From Anaerovibrio slackiae (lineage in GTDB: Bacteria; Bacillota; Negativicutes; Selenomonadales; Selenomonadaceae): a DNA stretch of 64,000 bases. Of this stretch, positions 1-9,443 are shown one piece after another. The notes beneath the pieces were generated by a model. That model searched no databases. It was not told the DNA's origin and worked only from the letters and a program-made list of their open reading frames with translations. The position numbers and the translations under genes are program-made. The DNA is taken from positions 1 to 64,000 of the forward strand of contig NZ_VUNR01000013.1 of the NCBI RefSeq assembly GCF_009695585.1, read 5' to 3'. Position 1 is the first letter of the stretch. Each line of letters starts with the position of its first letter.

Positions 1-137
1 ATAAAAATACCGTAGGAATTACGGAAATTAACGCCCACGGAGAGTGTGTAAGTCCTTTTGCCAAGGCAGAAGGCTGTTCTCGTAGAAGTGGGAATCTCCC
101 TCCTCAAACGCCTAGGCGTTAGGAGGGGGGAATTCAA
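1..137 (+). mobile_element. Right end of an IS200/IS605 element (omega-RNA-like)
   Basis: Only the right end is inside the window. It shows the fold typical of TnpB-associated right ends: a small hairpin (CCGTA/TACGG near 10-24), a GAGAGTGTGTAAG block, and a terminal hairpin with a perfect inner palindrome AACGCCTAGGCGTT (about 107-122) inside CTCCT/AGGAG, ending near TTCAA. The same block order recurs at about 21850-21971. In this family the right end doubles as the 3' part of the guide RNA used by TnpB; any tnpB would lie left of position 1. The exact boundary is inferred. Confidence 0.7.
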
Positions 138-138
138 T

Positions 139-714
139 ATAGCGTTTATCCTGCTGTGCATGGTGCAGGCTGTGGCAGGCATGTGGTCGGTGCTGCTGGT
201 GTTTGACAGCATGTTTTTCTGGTATAATGCCTTCATGCTCTCTACGCTGCTGCTGACGGTGACGCTGCAGCTTCTGGCATGCAACCTCCTGGAGGGCAGG
301 GCATGCAGCTTTGTGCGGGGCATCCTTGTGGTGAGCCTGCTGTTTTTTGTGCTGGCATGTGCAGATGAGGCGGCTGAAATCGGCCTGGCGGAGGCTGTCA
401 GGGTGGGCAGCTACTGGTGGTCCAATTTCGGCCTGGTGGTGATTTCTATATTCCTATATTGTCAGGGACGGCAGGAGGCCTATTGCCGCAGCCTGTCCTG
501 GCCCATCATGGCAACGGCGCTGGCAGGGATTGCCATAGGCGTTGCCTGGCAGTACGGCATGGTGGATTATCAGAACGGATTTAGCAACCTTTTGGTGCTG
601 CCTATGCTGGTGTACGTTATCTGGCTGATGCGTCACATGATGGTGGAGGAAAAGAGTCTGTCAGTGGAAAACCAGCTGCTGGATCCGAAGTCGCTGAAAG
701 GGAATCTGCCGTAA
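139..714 (+). pseudogene. Membrane protein gene cut by the IS end (3' fragment)
   Basis: An open frame runs from inside the IS end to 714, but the first 27 codons belong to the IS. The rest encodes about six hydrophobic segments with short loops and a polar tail ending in SLKGNLP, as in an integral membrane protein. No ribosome site precedes a plausible start, so I read this as the C-terminal part of a gene whose 5' end lies beyond the IS insertion. The family is not recognised. An internal restart at the ATG near 181 is possible. Confidence 0.5.
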
Positions 715-818
715 GGAAAGCCATCGTGAGCCGGGCAAAACAAGGTAAACAGATTTGTTATAGCTGTTATACTTTCTATATGAATTTTGTATACATGTCC
801 AACGACTGCGGATATGTG

Positions 819-847
819 TTGACAAATGCCATACATAGTTGTAGAAT
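819..847 (+). promoter_or_regulatory. Sigma-A promoter of the ATP-grasp operon
   Basis: TTGACA (819-824), a 17-bp spacer and TAGAAT (842-847). Transcription would start near 854 and pass through the leader hairpin at 877-920 before the coding region. Confidence 0.75.
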
Positions 848-876
848 AGTCCTATAATTACATACAAGATATTTGA

Positions 877-920
877 GCAGGACAATGGAGTCTTAGATGG
901 ATTTCCTTGTCCTGCTTTTT
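877..920 (+). terminator. Terminator-like hairpin in the leader
   Basis: GCAGGACAA (877-885) pairs perfectly with TTGTCCTGC (907-915) and is followed by five Ts. It lies between the promoter at 819-847 and the start codon at 958, so it would act as an attenuator and not as the end of an operon. Confidence 0.65.
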
Positions 921-957
921 GGTTCTCAGTTTTCAGTTTTTAGAGGGGATGATGTGT

Positions 958-2268
958 ATGGAAGATTTGCTGGCGCACAAGGAAGAAATCAACCGCCTGA
1001 TGGCACGCTATGGCGTGAAGTTCGGCATTTACAAGAATGGCACCTTCAAGGAGAGGCTCTTTCCTTTTGACCCTATTCCCAGGGTGATTCCGGCTGATGA
1101 TTATGCTGAGCTGGAGAAGGGATTGGTACAGCGGGTGACTGCCCTCAACCTGTTCCTGAAGGATATTTATGCGGAGAAAAAGATAATCAAGGATGGGGTT
1201 GTGCCGGAGGAGTTCGTGTATCGCTCCCCGGGGTATCTGGCCCAGTGCGAAGGCATTTTGCCTTCCAAGGGCGTATACAGCCATATTTCAGGTATAGATT
1301 TGGTATTGGGCAAGGATGGCGTGTGGTATATTTTGGAGGACAATCTCCGCATTCCTTCCGGTGCCTCTTATCCTTTGATTGCCAGGAATCTCTGCCGCCG
1401 CTGCAGCCCGGAAACCTTCCGACAGAACAAGGTGGTGGATAACCGCAATTATGGGCAGCTGCTGCGGGAGACCATGGATTATGTCAACACCGGCGGCATC
1501 AATGTTATCTTTACGCCGGGACGCTACAATGCAGCTTACTTTGAGCATTCCTTCCTGGCGGAGCAGACCGGGGCGGTGCTGGCGGAGCCGGATGATTTGT
1601 TTGTCAGCAACGATAAGCTGTATTACCGGGGCAACCATGGCACCATACAGGTAGGTGCTATCTATCGGCGTATTAGTGACGAGTATCTGGACCCTCTGTG
1701 CTTTGAGCCTACTTCCTTGATTGGCGTGCCGAATATTATGGAGGTGTACAGGGCTGGCAATGTGGGGCTGATGAATGCGCCGGGCAATGGCGTGGCTGAT
1801 GACAAGGGGATTTATTATTTCGTGCCGAAGATGATAAGGTACTATCTGGATGAGGAACCGATATTGAAGAATGCGCCTACATTTCTGCCGTTTTATGAGG
1901 AGGATATGAAGTATACCCTGGAGCATATGGAGCGGCTGGTTATCAAGGATGTGGCTGAGGCTGGCGGCTATGGCGTAATTTTCGGCAGGGACCTGACCAG
2001 GGAGCAGCTTCAGAATTTGAAGGAAACTGTCAAGAGAGAGCCACGGCGGTTTATTTCTCAGGAAGTGATTGATTTTCAGGACTTGGAAATCGTTGAGGGA
2101 AATACTACCGTCATGCGCAAGGCTGATTTGCGTGCCTTCGTGCTGGCAGGGGAGACTGTCCGCGTGTGGCCAAGCGGCCTGACACGCTTTTCCAGGCGGC
2201 CTGACAGCTTCGTAGTCAACTCATCCCAGGGAGGAGGATTTAAGGACACATGGATTTTATCTCACTGA
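958..2268 (+). CDS. Circularly permuted ATP-grasp protein (DUF404/DUF407 type)
   Basis: A 436-residue protein of the circularly permuted ATP-grasp type 2 family, predicted to form amide or peptide bonds with ATP. The order of three genes here (ATP-grasp, alpha-E, transglutaminase-like) is the known context of this family, proposed to make and process a small peptide product whose identity is unknown. ATP at 958 is chosen as start among several in-frame ATGs because AGGGG at 944-948 is 9 bases upstream. Its 3' end overlaps the alpha-E gene by 19 bp, which suggests translational coupling. Family is fairly certain; the substrate is unknown. Confidence 0.85.
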   Translation: MEDLLAHKEEINRLMARYGVKFGIYKNGTFKERLFPFDPIPRVIPADDYAELEKGLVQRVTALNLFLKDIYAEKKIIKDGVVPEEFVYRSPGYLAQCEGILPSKGVYSHISGIDLVLGKDGVWYILEDNLRIPSGASYPLIARNLCRRCSPETFRQNKVVDNRNYGQLLRETMDYVNTGGINVIFTPGRYNAAYFEHSFLAEQTGAVLAEPDDLFVSNDKLYYRGNHGTIQVGAIYRRISDEYLDPLCFEPTSLIGVPNIMEVYRAGNVGLMNAPGNGVADDKGIYYFVPKMIRYYLDEEPILKNAPTFLPFYEEDMKYTLEHMERLVIKDVAEAGGYGVIFGRDLTREQLQNLKETVKREPRRFISQEVIDFQDLEIVEGNTTVMRKADLRAFVLAGETVRVWPSGLTRFSRRPDSFVVNSSQGGGFKDTWILSH

Positions 2269-2939
2269 GCAAGACAAACAGATTATTTTGGCTGGGGCGG
2301 TATTATGAACGGGTATCCCTCTCCATCCGTCACATGATGGGCGCCTATGATGCCATGATTGATACCAATACCTTTGATTATGCGGAGTATTGCAGGCAGA
2401 TTGGCATCTGCAACAAGTACGAAAGCGTAGAGGATTTCTTTCAGCACTATATCTTCGATGCCCATGACCCTGACTCCATCAGGAGCGCGGCGGAGCAGAT
2501 GCTGGGCAACGGCATGGTGCTCAGGGAGACTATCGGCTCCAGCACCCTGGCGTATTTGCAGATGGCGGTGTACACCCTGGATGAAGGGGCTGAGGATGAG
2601 GTTATCGGACTGAAGCTTTTGCAGGTGCTGGACAATCTCATGGCATTCCGGGGCTGCTATGATGACTTCATTGCCGAGGATGCGGTGCGCAATACCATCA
2701 AGTGCGGTGCCAGCGTGGAGCGGCTCAGCTATACCCTGCGCACAGGGCTCCGGGAGGAATTTTTGCTGGAGGAGCTGCAGAAGCTGCAAAAGCGCCTGAC
2801 CTGGAGCAATTTGCAGACGGCGGCTCTGCCTATGCAGAGCATTATCCGCATGGAGCGTATTCTGGATGGCAGGAACCCGGAGGATGAGATTTCCCGGGAG
2901 GATTTTCTCAATGCAGTTGAGGGATTATTTTTGGTGTAA
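2250..2939 (+). CDS. Alpha-E domain protein (DUF403)
   Basis: A 229-residue, mostly helical protein with the family's typical opening (SLSKTNRLFWLGRYYERV) and length somewhat shorter than the usual 300. The alpha-E domain is found next to, or fused to, circularly permuted ATP-grasp enzymes and is thought to be a non-catalytic partner. Here it starts inside the ATP-grasp gene and is followed 41 bp later by the transglutaminase-like gene, so the three are probably cotranscribed. No signal peptide or membrane segment is seen; a cytoplasmic location is inferred. Confidence 0.85.
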   Translation: MDFISLSKTNRLFWLGRYYERVSLSIRHMMGAYDAMIDTNTFDYAEYCRQIGICNKYESVEDFFQHYIFDAHDPDSIRSAAEQMLGNGMVLRETIGSSTLAYLQMAVYTLDEGAEDEVIGLKLLQVLDNLMAFRGCYDDFIAEDAVRNTIKCGASVERLSYTLRTGLREEFLLEELQKLQKRLTWSNLQTAALPMQSIIRMERILDGRNPEDEISREDFLNAVEGLFLV

Positions 2940-2980
2940 GGTGCAATTGATGCAATAGCAGGGGAGCCGGAGGCGATGTA

Positions 2981-3772
2981 ATGCAGAAGCTGAAATTTTT
3001 ATTTCTCACGAAGCTGGATTTTTCCAGTATGATAGGAGAGCACCATTTTATTCTGCGCTGTGTGCCCCAGGTACTGCCTGAACAGCAGGTAGTTGACCTG
3101 GATATGAAGGTTATGCCCCAGGCGTGTACCGGCGTATTCAGCACTGACAGCTTTGGTAACCAGCTTTATGCCGGCAGCCTGCTGGCCCCCCACAGGTTCT
3201 TTTATTATCGTGTCAATGGCGAGATAGTACGGGATGACGGGGAGAGGCGGCAGGAGGCTGCCGCTTCCTGCCTGCGCTATCCCACGAAGCTGACCAGCCC
3301 CTCGGAGGAAATGCGCCTCTATGCAGATGAGCTGTGGCAGCAGGAGCTGTCCTGTCTGTCCGGGGACGGCTACAGGATTGCTTCCCGGCTGAGTTATATC
3401 ATCTACAAGAGCTTTACCTATGCGCCGGGGAGCACCAATGTGCATACCACGGCGGCGGAGGCATTCCGGCAGCGGAGCGGCGTGTGCCAGGATTATGTGC
3501 ATGTATTTCTTGCCCTTGCCAGATTGTATGGCATTCCAGCGCGCTATGTCAGCGGCCTGCCCTTCGGGGAGGGAGCCACCCACGCCTGGGTGGAGGTCTG
3601 GCATGAGGGCCTGTGGTACGGGCTGGACCCTACCCGTGGCTGCCTGGCTGACGAAGGGTATATCAAGCTGAATGTAGGGCGTGATTTCAATGACTGCCCT
3701 ATTGAGCGGGGCGTGTTCCGGGGACAGGCGGACCAGCTCCAGACCACCTATATGAAGGTGGATATTTTGTAG
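2981..3772 (+). CDS. Transglutaminase-like cysteine peptidase
   Basis: A 263-residue transglutaminase-fold protein. The catalytic triad can be read: Cys169 in SGVCQDYVH, His201 in ATHAWVEV and Asp216 in GLDPTRG. The N-terminal part (about residues 1-80) matches the beta-rich domain that precedes the core in the class found with ATP-grasp/alpha-E genes. In this context it probably hydrolyses or transfers the amide product of the ATP-grasp enzyme; that is inference. No secretion signal is visible. The start has the purine-rich stretch GGGGAGCCGGAGG upstream. Confidence 0.85.
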   Translation: MQKLKFLFLTKLDFSSMIGEHHFILRCVPQVLPEQQVVDLDMKVMPQACTGVFSTDSFGNQLYAGSLLAPHRFFYYRVNGEIVRDDGERRQEAAASCLRYPTKLTSPSEEMRLYADELWQQELSCLSGDGYRIASRLSYIIYKSFTYAPGSTNVHTTAAEAFRQRSGVCQDYVHVFLALARLYGIPARYVSGLPFGEGATHAWVEVWHEGLWYGLDPTRGCLADEGYIKLNVGRDFNDCPIERGVFRGQADQLQTTYMKVDIL

Positions 3773-3890
3773 GGCATTGCAGAGGCAAAGGTGCTATAAT
3801 ATTATCGGGTATATTGTATATTATATGATTGTATTTTATGTGCCTGTGCAGTGCACCTGCAAAAAATACAGATGAGGATTGTGATGTTGA
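3773..3890. other. Intergenic, nothing definite
   Basis: AT-rich spacer between the transglutaminase gene and the aspartoacylase pair. A TATAAT lies near 3795 but I find no good -35 at the right distance, so a promoter is possible but not supported. Confidence 0.3.
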
Positions 3891-4814
3891 ATGGTTGAAG
3901 ATGTGGTACGACTACAATTGCCGGTGAGTGAGGAGCTGGCAATTCAGAAAAATGTTATTCAGGGTGAAAGAGGCTCAGGCAAGAGGATTTGCGTGATTAC
4001 CGGCACCCACGGCGATGAGCTGGAGGGGCAGTATGTAGCGTGGCAGCTGGGCCGTATTTTGGCGGAAAAAAAGGGGGAGCTCCTGGGGAGCGTGGAGATT
4101 TATCCATCCCTTAATCCTATGGGCATAAGCACTATTTATCGCGGCCTGCCGGGCTTTGACCTGGATATGAACAGGATTTTCCCGGGCAGCGAGGGCGGCT
4201 CCATGCATGAGTATGTGGCAAAGAAAATCGTGGACGATATCCAGGGGGCTGACCTGGCAGTGGATATCCATGCCAGCAATATTTTTTTGCGGGAGCTGCC
4301 CCAGATACGCATCAATGAGCTGACGGCAGACAAGCTGGTGCCTATGGCCAGCCACATGAATATGGATCTTATCTGGGTGCACAGTGCGGCTACCGTGCTG
4401 GAAAGCACCCTGGCCTGGAGCCTGAACAGCATCGGCACTCCGTGCCTGGTGGTGGAAATGGGCGTGGGCATGCGGCTGACCAAGGAGTATGGTGACCGCC
4501 TGACACGGGGGATTCTTGCCACCATGACCAAGATGGGCATGCTGCCTGACTACAAGGGGACAATCCACCAGCCCCTCATCAGCCACGACGGCAATGTGGG
4601 CTATATCAACGCCAATCAGTCCGGCATCTTTATGCCGGAGGCAAAGCATGGCCAGTACCTGAAAAAAGGTCAGCTGGTAGGCGTGATTGCGGACCCTCTG
4701 ACGGGGGAGGTCCGGGAGGAGCTCCTGAGCCCTAATGCCGGTCTGTTGTTTACCCTGCGTGAGTATCCGGTTACCCTGAGCGGCTCCCTGATTGCCAGGG
4801 TTTTGGAGGTGTAA
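3891..4814 (+). CDS. Succinylglutamate desuccinylase/aspartoacylase family protein
   Basis: A 307-residue zinc carboxypeptidase-fold (M14-like) protein. The zinc site is readable: His40 and Glu43 in GTHGDELEG and His127 in AVDIHASN. Such enzymes deacylate N-acyl amino acids or related amides. The C-terminal third (about 220-307) has the beta-rich domain typical of the AstE/AspA family. The next gene follows directly and encodes a divergent paralogue. The substrate cannot be told from sequence; in this neighbourhood it might act on the product of the ATP-grasp operon, which is speculation. Confidence 0.8.
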   Translation: MVEDVVRLQLPVSEELAIQKNVIQGERGSGKRICVITGTHGDELEGQYVAWQLGRILAEKKGELLGSVEIYPSLNPMGISTIYRGLPGFDLDMNRIFPGSEGGSMHEYVAKKIVDDIQGADLAVDIHASNIFLRELPQIRINELTADKLVPMASHMNMDLIWVHSAATVLESTLAWSLNSIGTPCLVVEMGVGMRLTKEYGDRLTRGILATMTKMGMLPDYKGTIHQPLISHDGNVGYINANQSGIFMPEAKHGQYLKKGQLVGVIADPLTGEVREELLSPNAGLLFTLREYPVTLSGSLIARVLEV

Positions 4815-4817
4815 GTG

Positions 4818-5774
4818 ATGGAAAAAAAGACAATATTTACATTTTCAGCCCTGCCTTACAGGCAGAAGATTCATGTAGATGGATATTACTTCGGTAGCCG
4901 GGACAAGAGCCTGGCCATAGTGGGCTCCACCCGGGGTGACGAGTACCAGCAGATTTTCGTGTGCGGACTTTTGATACAGGCCCTGAGGAAGCTGGAGGCG
5001 GCAGGCGACTTTGCTCCTGATGCAGGGGTAGTGGTTATCCCCAGCGCCAGCCAGTTCTCCATGAACGTGGGCAAGAGGTTCTGGCCTATGGACAATACGG
5101 ATATTAACCGCATGTTCCCGGGCTATGACCAGGGTGAGACCACCCAGCGGCTGGCAAACAGTATTTTTGAGGAAGTGCGGGGCTATGCCAACGGCATCCA
5201 GCTGGCAAGCTTCTATCTGCCGGGGGAGTTTGTGCCCCATGTGCGCTACATGAATACCGGCTACCACAAGTCTGATGACGGCCTGGCTTTCGGGCTGCAA
5301 TATCTGATGACCAGGGAACCGGCGCCTATTGACACCACTACCCTCAACTACAACTGGCAGGTTTTCGGCTCCAATGCCTTTTCCATCTATGCTAAGTCCA
5401 CAGGCAGGATTGATCCCAAGGCGGCGCGCAGGGTGGTGGCGGCTATCCTCCGCTACATGCGCTATAAGGGCATGCTGAAGGAGGGCGTGAAGCTGCCTGC
5501 CGGCAGGGAAACTGTCAGGATTGATTCGGCAGGGCTCAGGAAGCAGCTTTCCCATGTGGGTGGCTTTGTGCATTTTGCCCTGAAGGTGGGGGATTATGTG
5601 GACGAGGGAACTGTCGTGGGGCAGATTTTTGACCCGTTTACGGCCGAGTGCCTGGAAGAATTGAAGTCACCGTGCTCAGGCCAGCTTTTCTATGTGCGGT
5701 CGGATTGCGTGGCTGTCTCAGAGCATGAGCTGATGTTCAGCGTAACGCCCATTGAGCAGGTGGTTGTGATTTAA
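4818..5774 (+). CDS. Aspartoacylase-like paralogue lacking zinc ligands
   Basis: A 318-residue paralogue of the preceding protein with the same fold order (MFPGYDQGET matches the partner's IFPGSEGGSM). The metal motif GTHGDE is GSTRGDE here, so the first His is Arg, and the DIHAS motif is replaced by the ASFYLPG region. It therefore probably cannot bind zinc in the usual way and may be a regulatory partner or a pseudoenzyme. ATG 4818 is preferred over GTG 4815 because GGAGG lies at the 3' end of the upstream gene. Family is clear; the inactivity is inferred. Confidence 0.75.
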   Translation: MEKKTIFTFSALPYRQKIHVDGYYFGSRDKSLAIVGSTRGDEYQQIFVCGLLIQALRKLEAAGDFAPDAGVVVIPSASQFSMNVGKRFWPMDNTDINRMFPGYDQGETTQRLANSIFEEVRGYANGIQLASFYLPGEFVPHVRYMNTGYHKSDDGLAFGLQYLMTREPAPIDTTTLNYNWQVFGSNAFSIYAKSTGRIDPKAARRVVAAILRYMRYKGMLKEGVKLPAGRETVRIDSAGLRKQLSHVGGFVHFALKVGDYVDEGTVVGQIFDPFTAECLEELKSPCSGQLFYVRSDCVAVSEHELMFSVTPIEQVVVI

Positions 5775-5807
5775 TTTCAGTTTAATTTAATTAAATTTTA
5801 TTTTGAT

Positions 5808-5852
5808 AAAGAAAAAGCTGTTGGCAAGATTTGCTGGCGGCTTTTCTTTTTT
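5808..5852 (+). terminator. Rho-independent terminator after the aspartoacylase pair
   Basis: AAAGAAAAAGC (from 5808) pairs with GCTTTTCTTT (from 5840) with one bulged base, followed by a run of Ts. It closes the operon before the PBP gene. Confidence 0.55.
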
Positions 5853-5922
5853 GGGTGTACACAAATGCAGCGTTTTGTGATAGAATATAGTCTGTATTTG
5901 TGTGTGACTAAGGAGGCACTAT

Positions 5923-8025
5923 ATGGAAAAGCGTACAGGAGCAGCCCAGAGGTCACGGCAGGCCCATAAGCCTCCCCAGCGAGGCAATGGCAGCCGTATC
6001 CTTGTTGTCATTGCTGTGGTGCTTGCAGTGATGATTGTCGGCGTGGGCTGTGGTTTTTTAACAGCTACCTTAAATACCAAGCAGGATCTGGAGGATGTGA
6101 GGCCGGCGGCTTCGTCCCAAATCTATGATATTAACGGCAACGAGCTTGCCAATGTCCATGCAGAGCAGAACCGCGTGCCTGTGAAGATCAGCCAGGTGCC
6201 TGAGCATTTGAAGGATGCTTTTATTGCGGTGGAGGATGTGCGTTTTTATGACCACTCCGGCGTGGACCCGAAGGGCATCATGCGTGCCGTCTTTGCCAAT
6301 ATCACCAACAAGGGCGTGGCAGAGGGCGGTTCCACCATTACCCAGCAGCTGGCAAAGAATGCCTATCTGACTCAGGACAGAACCTACAAGAGAAAAATCC
6401 AGGAGGTTTTCCTGGCGTTGCAGCTGGAGAGGAAGTACACCAAGGATGAGATATTGGAGCTTTACCTGAACCAGATTTATTTCGGCCAGGGTGCCTATGG
6501 CGTGCAGGCTGCTGCCAGGACTTACTTTGGCAAGGATGTCAAGGATCTGGATTTGAATGAGTGCGCCATGCTGGCAGGCATTCCCAAGAGCCCGAATTAT
6601 TTTTCCCCGCTGAACAACTTGCAGGCGGCCCAGGAGCGTAAGGCCGTGGTGCTGGACCAGATGGCGAAGTATGGCTATATCAGCTCGTCTACCGCTGCCA
6701 AGACCAAGGCGGAGAGCCTTAAACTGGTGAAGCCTCAGAAGCAGGAGACCAACGGGCTGGCTGCTTACTTTATTGACTATGTAACCCAGCAGATGATTGA
6801 GAAATACGGCGCGGATGCGGTATATCAGGAAGGGCTGAAGATTTATACCACTTTGGATGTGGATATGCAGAAGGCGGCAGAGGCGGCTATGCAGAACCTG
6901 CCGACTTATTCTACTGACGGCAGCGGCAACAAGCAGCCTCAGGGGGCACTGGTTGCCATTGAGCCTTCCACCGGCTATATCAAGGCGATGGTAGGCGGCA
7001 GGGGCACGGACCAGTTCAACAGGGCCACCATGGCTGAGAGGCAGCCTGGCTCATCCTTCAAGCCATTCGTGTTTGCGGCAGCTTTGGAGAACGGCTTGAC
7101 GCCTTCTTCAACTGTAGAGGACAAGCCTATCAATATCGGGGGCTGGCAGCCTCAGAACTATAGCCGCAACTTTAACGGCACTGTGACTATGCGCTATGTG
7201 GCGGAGCAGTCCCTGAATGTGCCTACCATTAAGATTGCCCAGGAAGTGGGCATGGAAAAAATCATCTACCTGGCAGAGAAGATGGGCATCAGCACCTTCG
7301 TCAAGGAGGGCAGTGCCAATGATATGAATTATGCTGTCTCCATCGGTGGCATGACCAAGGGCGTGACTCCTTTGGAGATGACCAGTGCTTATGGCACCTT
7401 CGCTAACGACGGCGTCCATGTGGAGCCGGTGGCTATTGTGAAGGTGCTGAATCAGAAGGGCGAGGTGCTGGAAGAAGCACATCCCAAGTCCGAGCAGGTG
7501 CTGAAGAAGTCCACTGCCAACAACCTGACTAGCATGCTGATGGGGGTTATTGCCCGTGGCACAGGCACCAGAGCCAATATTGGCCGTCCGGCAGCTGGCA
7601 AGACAGGTACTACCGACAACTATCAGGATGCCTGGTTCGTGGGCTATGTGCCTGACTTGGTAACAGGCGTCTGGGTAGGCTGTGATGACAATGCCCGCAT
7701 GGGCAGCATGACAGGCGGTACCACGCCTGCCACTATCTGGAAGGCATTCATGTCCCAGGTTGTGCAGGGAATACCGAACAAGAATTTTAACGGTGTTTAC
7801 CTGACCTCGGTGGAACAGCCTGTCAAGACTGATGACAAGGACAAGAAGGACGATAAGGACAAGGATAAGGACGGCAAGGAGCAGAAGCAGGGCAAGGATG
7901 CCAAGTCCAAGAATGCCGGTACAGCCGGTGAGGGTAATGCCCCGGCAGCTCCTGTGCAGGATGCAGTGCCTGCGCCGACAGCTCCATCCCCGGTGCCGGG
8001 CGGTGGCGGCAAGAAGGCCAACTGA
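5923..8025 (+). CDS. Class A penicillin-binding protein (PBP1A type)
   Basis: A 700-residue bifunctional peptidoglycan synthase. A basic N-terminus and one membrane anchor (about 27-50) precede a GT51 glycosyltransferase domain (EDVRFYDHSGVD, GGSTITQQLAKN, LELYLNQIYFGQGAYG) and a transpeptidase domain with the active-site motif SSFK (about residue 377), the SLN motif and KTGTT. The last 70 residues are a Lys/Asp-rich and then Ala/Pro-rich low-complexity tail that is probably disordered outside the cell. AGGAGG lies 9 bases before the ATG. The gene appears to be monocistronic. Confidence 0.95.
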   Translation: MEKRTGAAQRSRQAHKPPQRGNGSRILVVIAVVLAVMIVGVGCGFLTATLNTKQDLEDVRPAASSQIYDINGNELANVHAEQNRVPVKISQVPEHLKDAFIAVEDVRFYDHSGVDPKGIMRAVFANITNKGVAEGGSTITQQLAKNAYLTQDRTYKRKIQEVFLALQLERKYTKDEILELYLNQIYFGQGAYGVQAAARTYFGKDVKDLDLNECAMLAGIPKSPNYFSPLNNLQAAQERKAVVLDQMAKYGYISSSTAAKTKAESLKLVKPQKQETNGLAAYFIDYVTQQMIEKYGADAVYQEGLKIYTTLDVDMQKAAEAAMQNLPTYSTDGSGNKQPQGALVAIEPSTGYIKAMVGGRGTDQFNRATMAERQPGSSFKPFVFAAALENGLTPSSTVEDKPINIGGWQPQNYSRNFNGTVTMRYVAEQSLNVPTIKIAQEVGMEKIIYLAEKMGISTFVKEGSANDMNYAVSIGGMTKGVTPLEMTSAYGTFANDGVHVEPVAIVKVLNQKGEVLEEAHPKSEQVLKKSTANNLTSMLMGVIARGTGTRANIGRPAAGKTGTTDNYQDAWFVGYVPDLVTGVWVGCDDNARMGSMTGGTTPATIWKAFMSQVVQGIPNKNFNGVYLTSVEQPVKTDDKDKKDDKDKDKDGKEQKQGKDAKSKNAGTAGEGNAPAAPVQDAVPAPTAPSPVPGGGGKKAN

Positions 8026-8128
8026 TATGCCTTGCGTGTATGCATATGTATAAGATATGTATAACAGTATGTATAACAGAATGAAGCAGTCTGTGGCTGG
8101 TTCATTATGATAGGAGAGATAGAGCAAA

Positions 8129-9349
8129 GTGACTACCAGTATTTTTGATGTTCTGAAGGAACGGGGCTACATAGCCCAGTGTACCAACGAGGACGAGGTC
8201 CGCAGCATGCTTGCCAATGAAAAGGTGACCTTTTACGTGGGCTTTGACCCTACGGCGGATAGCCTGCATGTGGGGCACTTTTTGGGCCTGATGGTGATGG
8301 CGCACATGCAGAGGGCAGGCCATCGTCCTATCTGCCTTGTAGGCGGCGGCACCGGTACTGTAGGTGATCCGTCCGGCCGTACCGACATGCGCAAGATGCT
8401 GACGGATGAGGATATTGAGTACAACTGCAACCGCTTCAAGGAGCAGATGGCAAGGTTTATCGACTTCAGCGATGACAAGGCATTGATTGTCAACAACGGC
8501 GACTGGCTGAGGAAGCTGAACTACATTGAGCTTCTCCGGGATGTGGGGCCTCACTTCACTGTCAACCGCATGCTGGCGGCTGAGTGCTACAAGAACCGCA
8601 TGGAGAAGGGCTTGACCTTCCTGGAGTTCAACTACATGATTATGCAGTCCTATGATTTTCTGGAGCTGCACCGCCGTTACAACCTCAAGCTGGAAATGGG
8701 CGGCGATGACCAGTGGTCTAACATCATCGGCGGCGTGGAGCTTACCCGCCGCAAGACAGGGGATGCGGTATACGGCCTGACCTTTACCCTCTTGACCAAG
8801 AGCGATGGCAAGAAGATGGGCAAGACGGCTGGCGGCGCCCTGTGGCTGGACAAGGAAAAGACACCTGTGTATGATTTTTACCAGTACTGGCGCAATGTGG
8901 ATGATGCGGATGTGGAGAAGTGCCTGGCGCTTTTGACCTTCCTGCCGATGGATGAGGTGCGCCGCCTGGGCAGCCTGCAGGATGCAGCCATCAACGAAGC
9001 CAAGGCTGTGCTGGCTTATGAGGTGACCAAGCTGGTGCATGGGGCGGAGGAAGCTGATAAGGCCAAGGCTGCGGCAGAGGCAGTGTTTGGCGGCTCCGGC
9101 TCCAATGAGAATATGCCGACTATTGAGCTGGCTGGTGAGGGGGTTGGCAGGAAACTGCTGGACGTCCTGGTGGCTGGCAAGGTATTTGCTTCCAAGGGCG
9201 AGGGACGCCGCCTGATTCAGCAGAATGGCTTGTCCTTGAATGATGCCAAGGTGGCTGATGCTGATTATGTGCTGTCTGATGGGGATTTCCATGATGGGGA
9301 GGCCATTGTCAAGAAGGGCAAGAAGAAGTTCTACCGGCTGGTGAAATAA
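8129..9349 (+). CDS. tyrS: Tyrosyl-tRNA synthetase
   Basis: A 406-residue class I aminoacyl-tRNA synthetase. The HIGH-type motif is HVGHFLGL (about residue 47) and the KMSKS-type motif is KKMGKT (about 230); GGDDQWSNI in the active site is typical of tyrosine enzymes. The C-terminal S4-like RNA-binding domain covers about 340-406. It starts with GTG behind AGGAGAGATAGAGCAAA. The leader of about 100 bases is too short for a T-box and I see none. Confidence 0.95.
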   Translation: MTTSIFDVLKERGYIAQCTNEDEVRSMLANEKVTFYVGFDPTADSLHVGHFLGLMVMAHMQRAGHRPICLVGGGTGTVGDPSGRTDMRKMLTDEDIEYNCNRFKEQMARFIDFSDDKALIVNNGDWLRKLNYIELLRDVGPHFTVNRMLAAECYKNRMEKGLTFLEFNYMIMQSYDFLELHRRYNLKLEMGGDDQWSNIIGGVELTRRKTGDAVYGLTFTLLTKSDGKKMGKTAGGALWLDKEKTPVYDFYQYWRNVDDADVEKCLALLTFLPMDEVRRLGSLQDAAINEAKAVLAYEVTKLVHGAEEADKAKAAAEAVFGGSGSNENMPTIELAGEGVGRKLLDVLVAGKVFASKGEGRRLIQQNGLSLNDAKVADADYVLSDGDFHDGEAIVKKGKKKFYRLVK

Positions 9350-9443
9350 CTACCAATAGCTACATATAATTTTAATACCAATTAATTTTATATGAGTTTT
9401 ATATTAATTTGATTTTATATACAAAAAAGGAGCATGAATATTA

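Noticed and set aside
7108-8127. Long minus-strand open frame opposite the PBP gene
   Set aside because: It is a shadow of a GC-rich, strongly biased gene on the other strand; it has no ribosome site and no domain pattern.
8026-8128. T-box riboswitch before tyrS
   Set aside because: The leader is only about 100 bases and lacks the T-box sequence and a specifier stem.
8105-9292. Long minus-strand open frame opposite tyrS
   Set aside because: Shadow frame of tyrS, which has all expected motifs; the composition of the antisense product is not protein-like.
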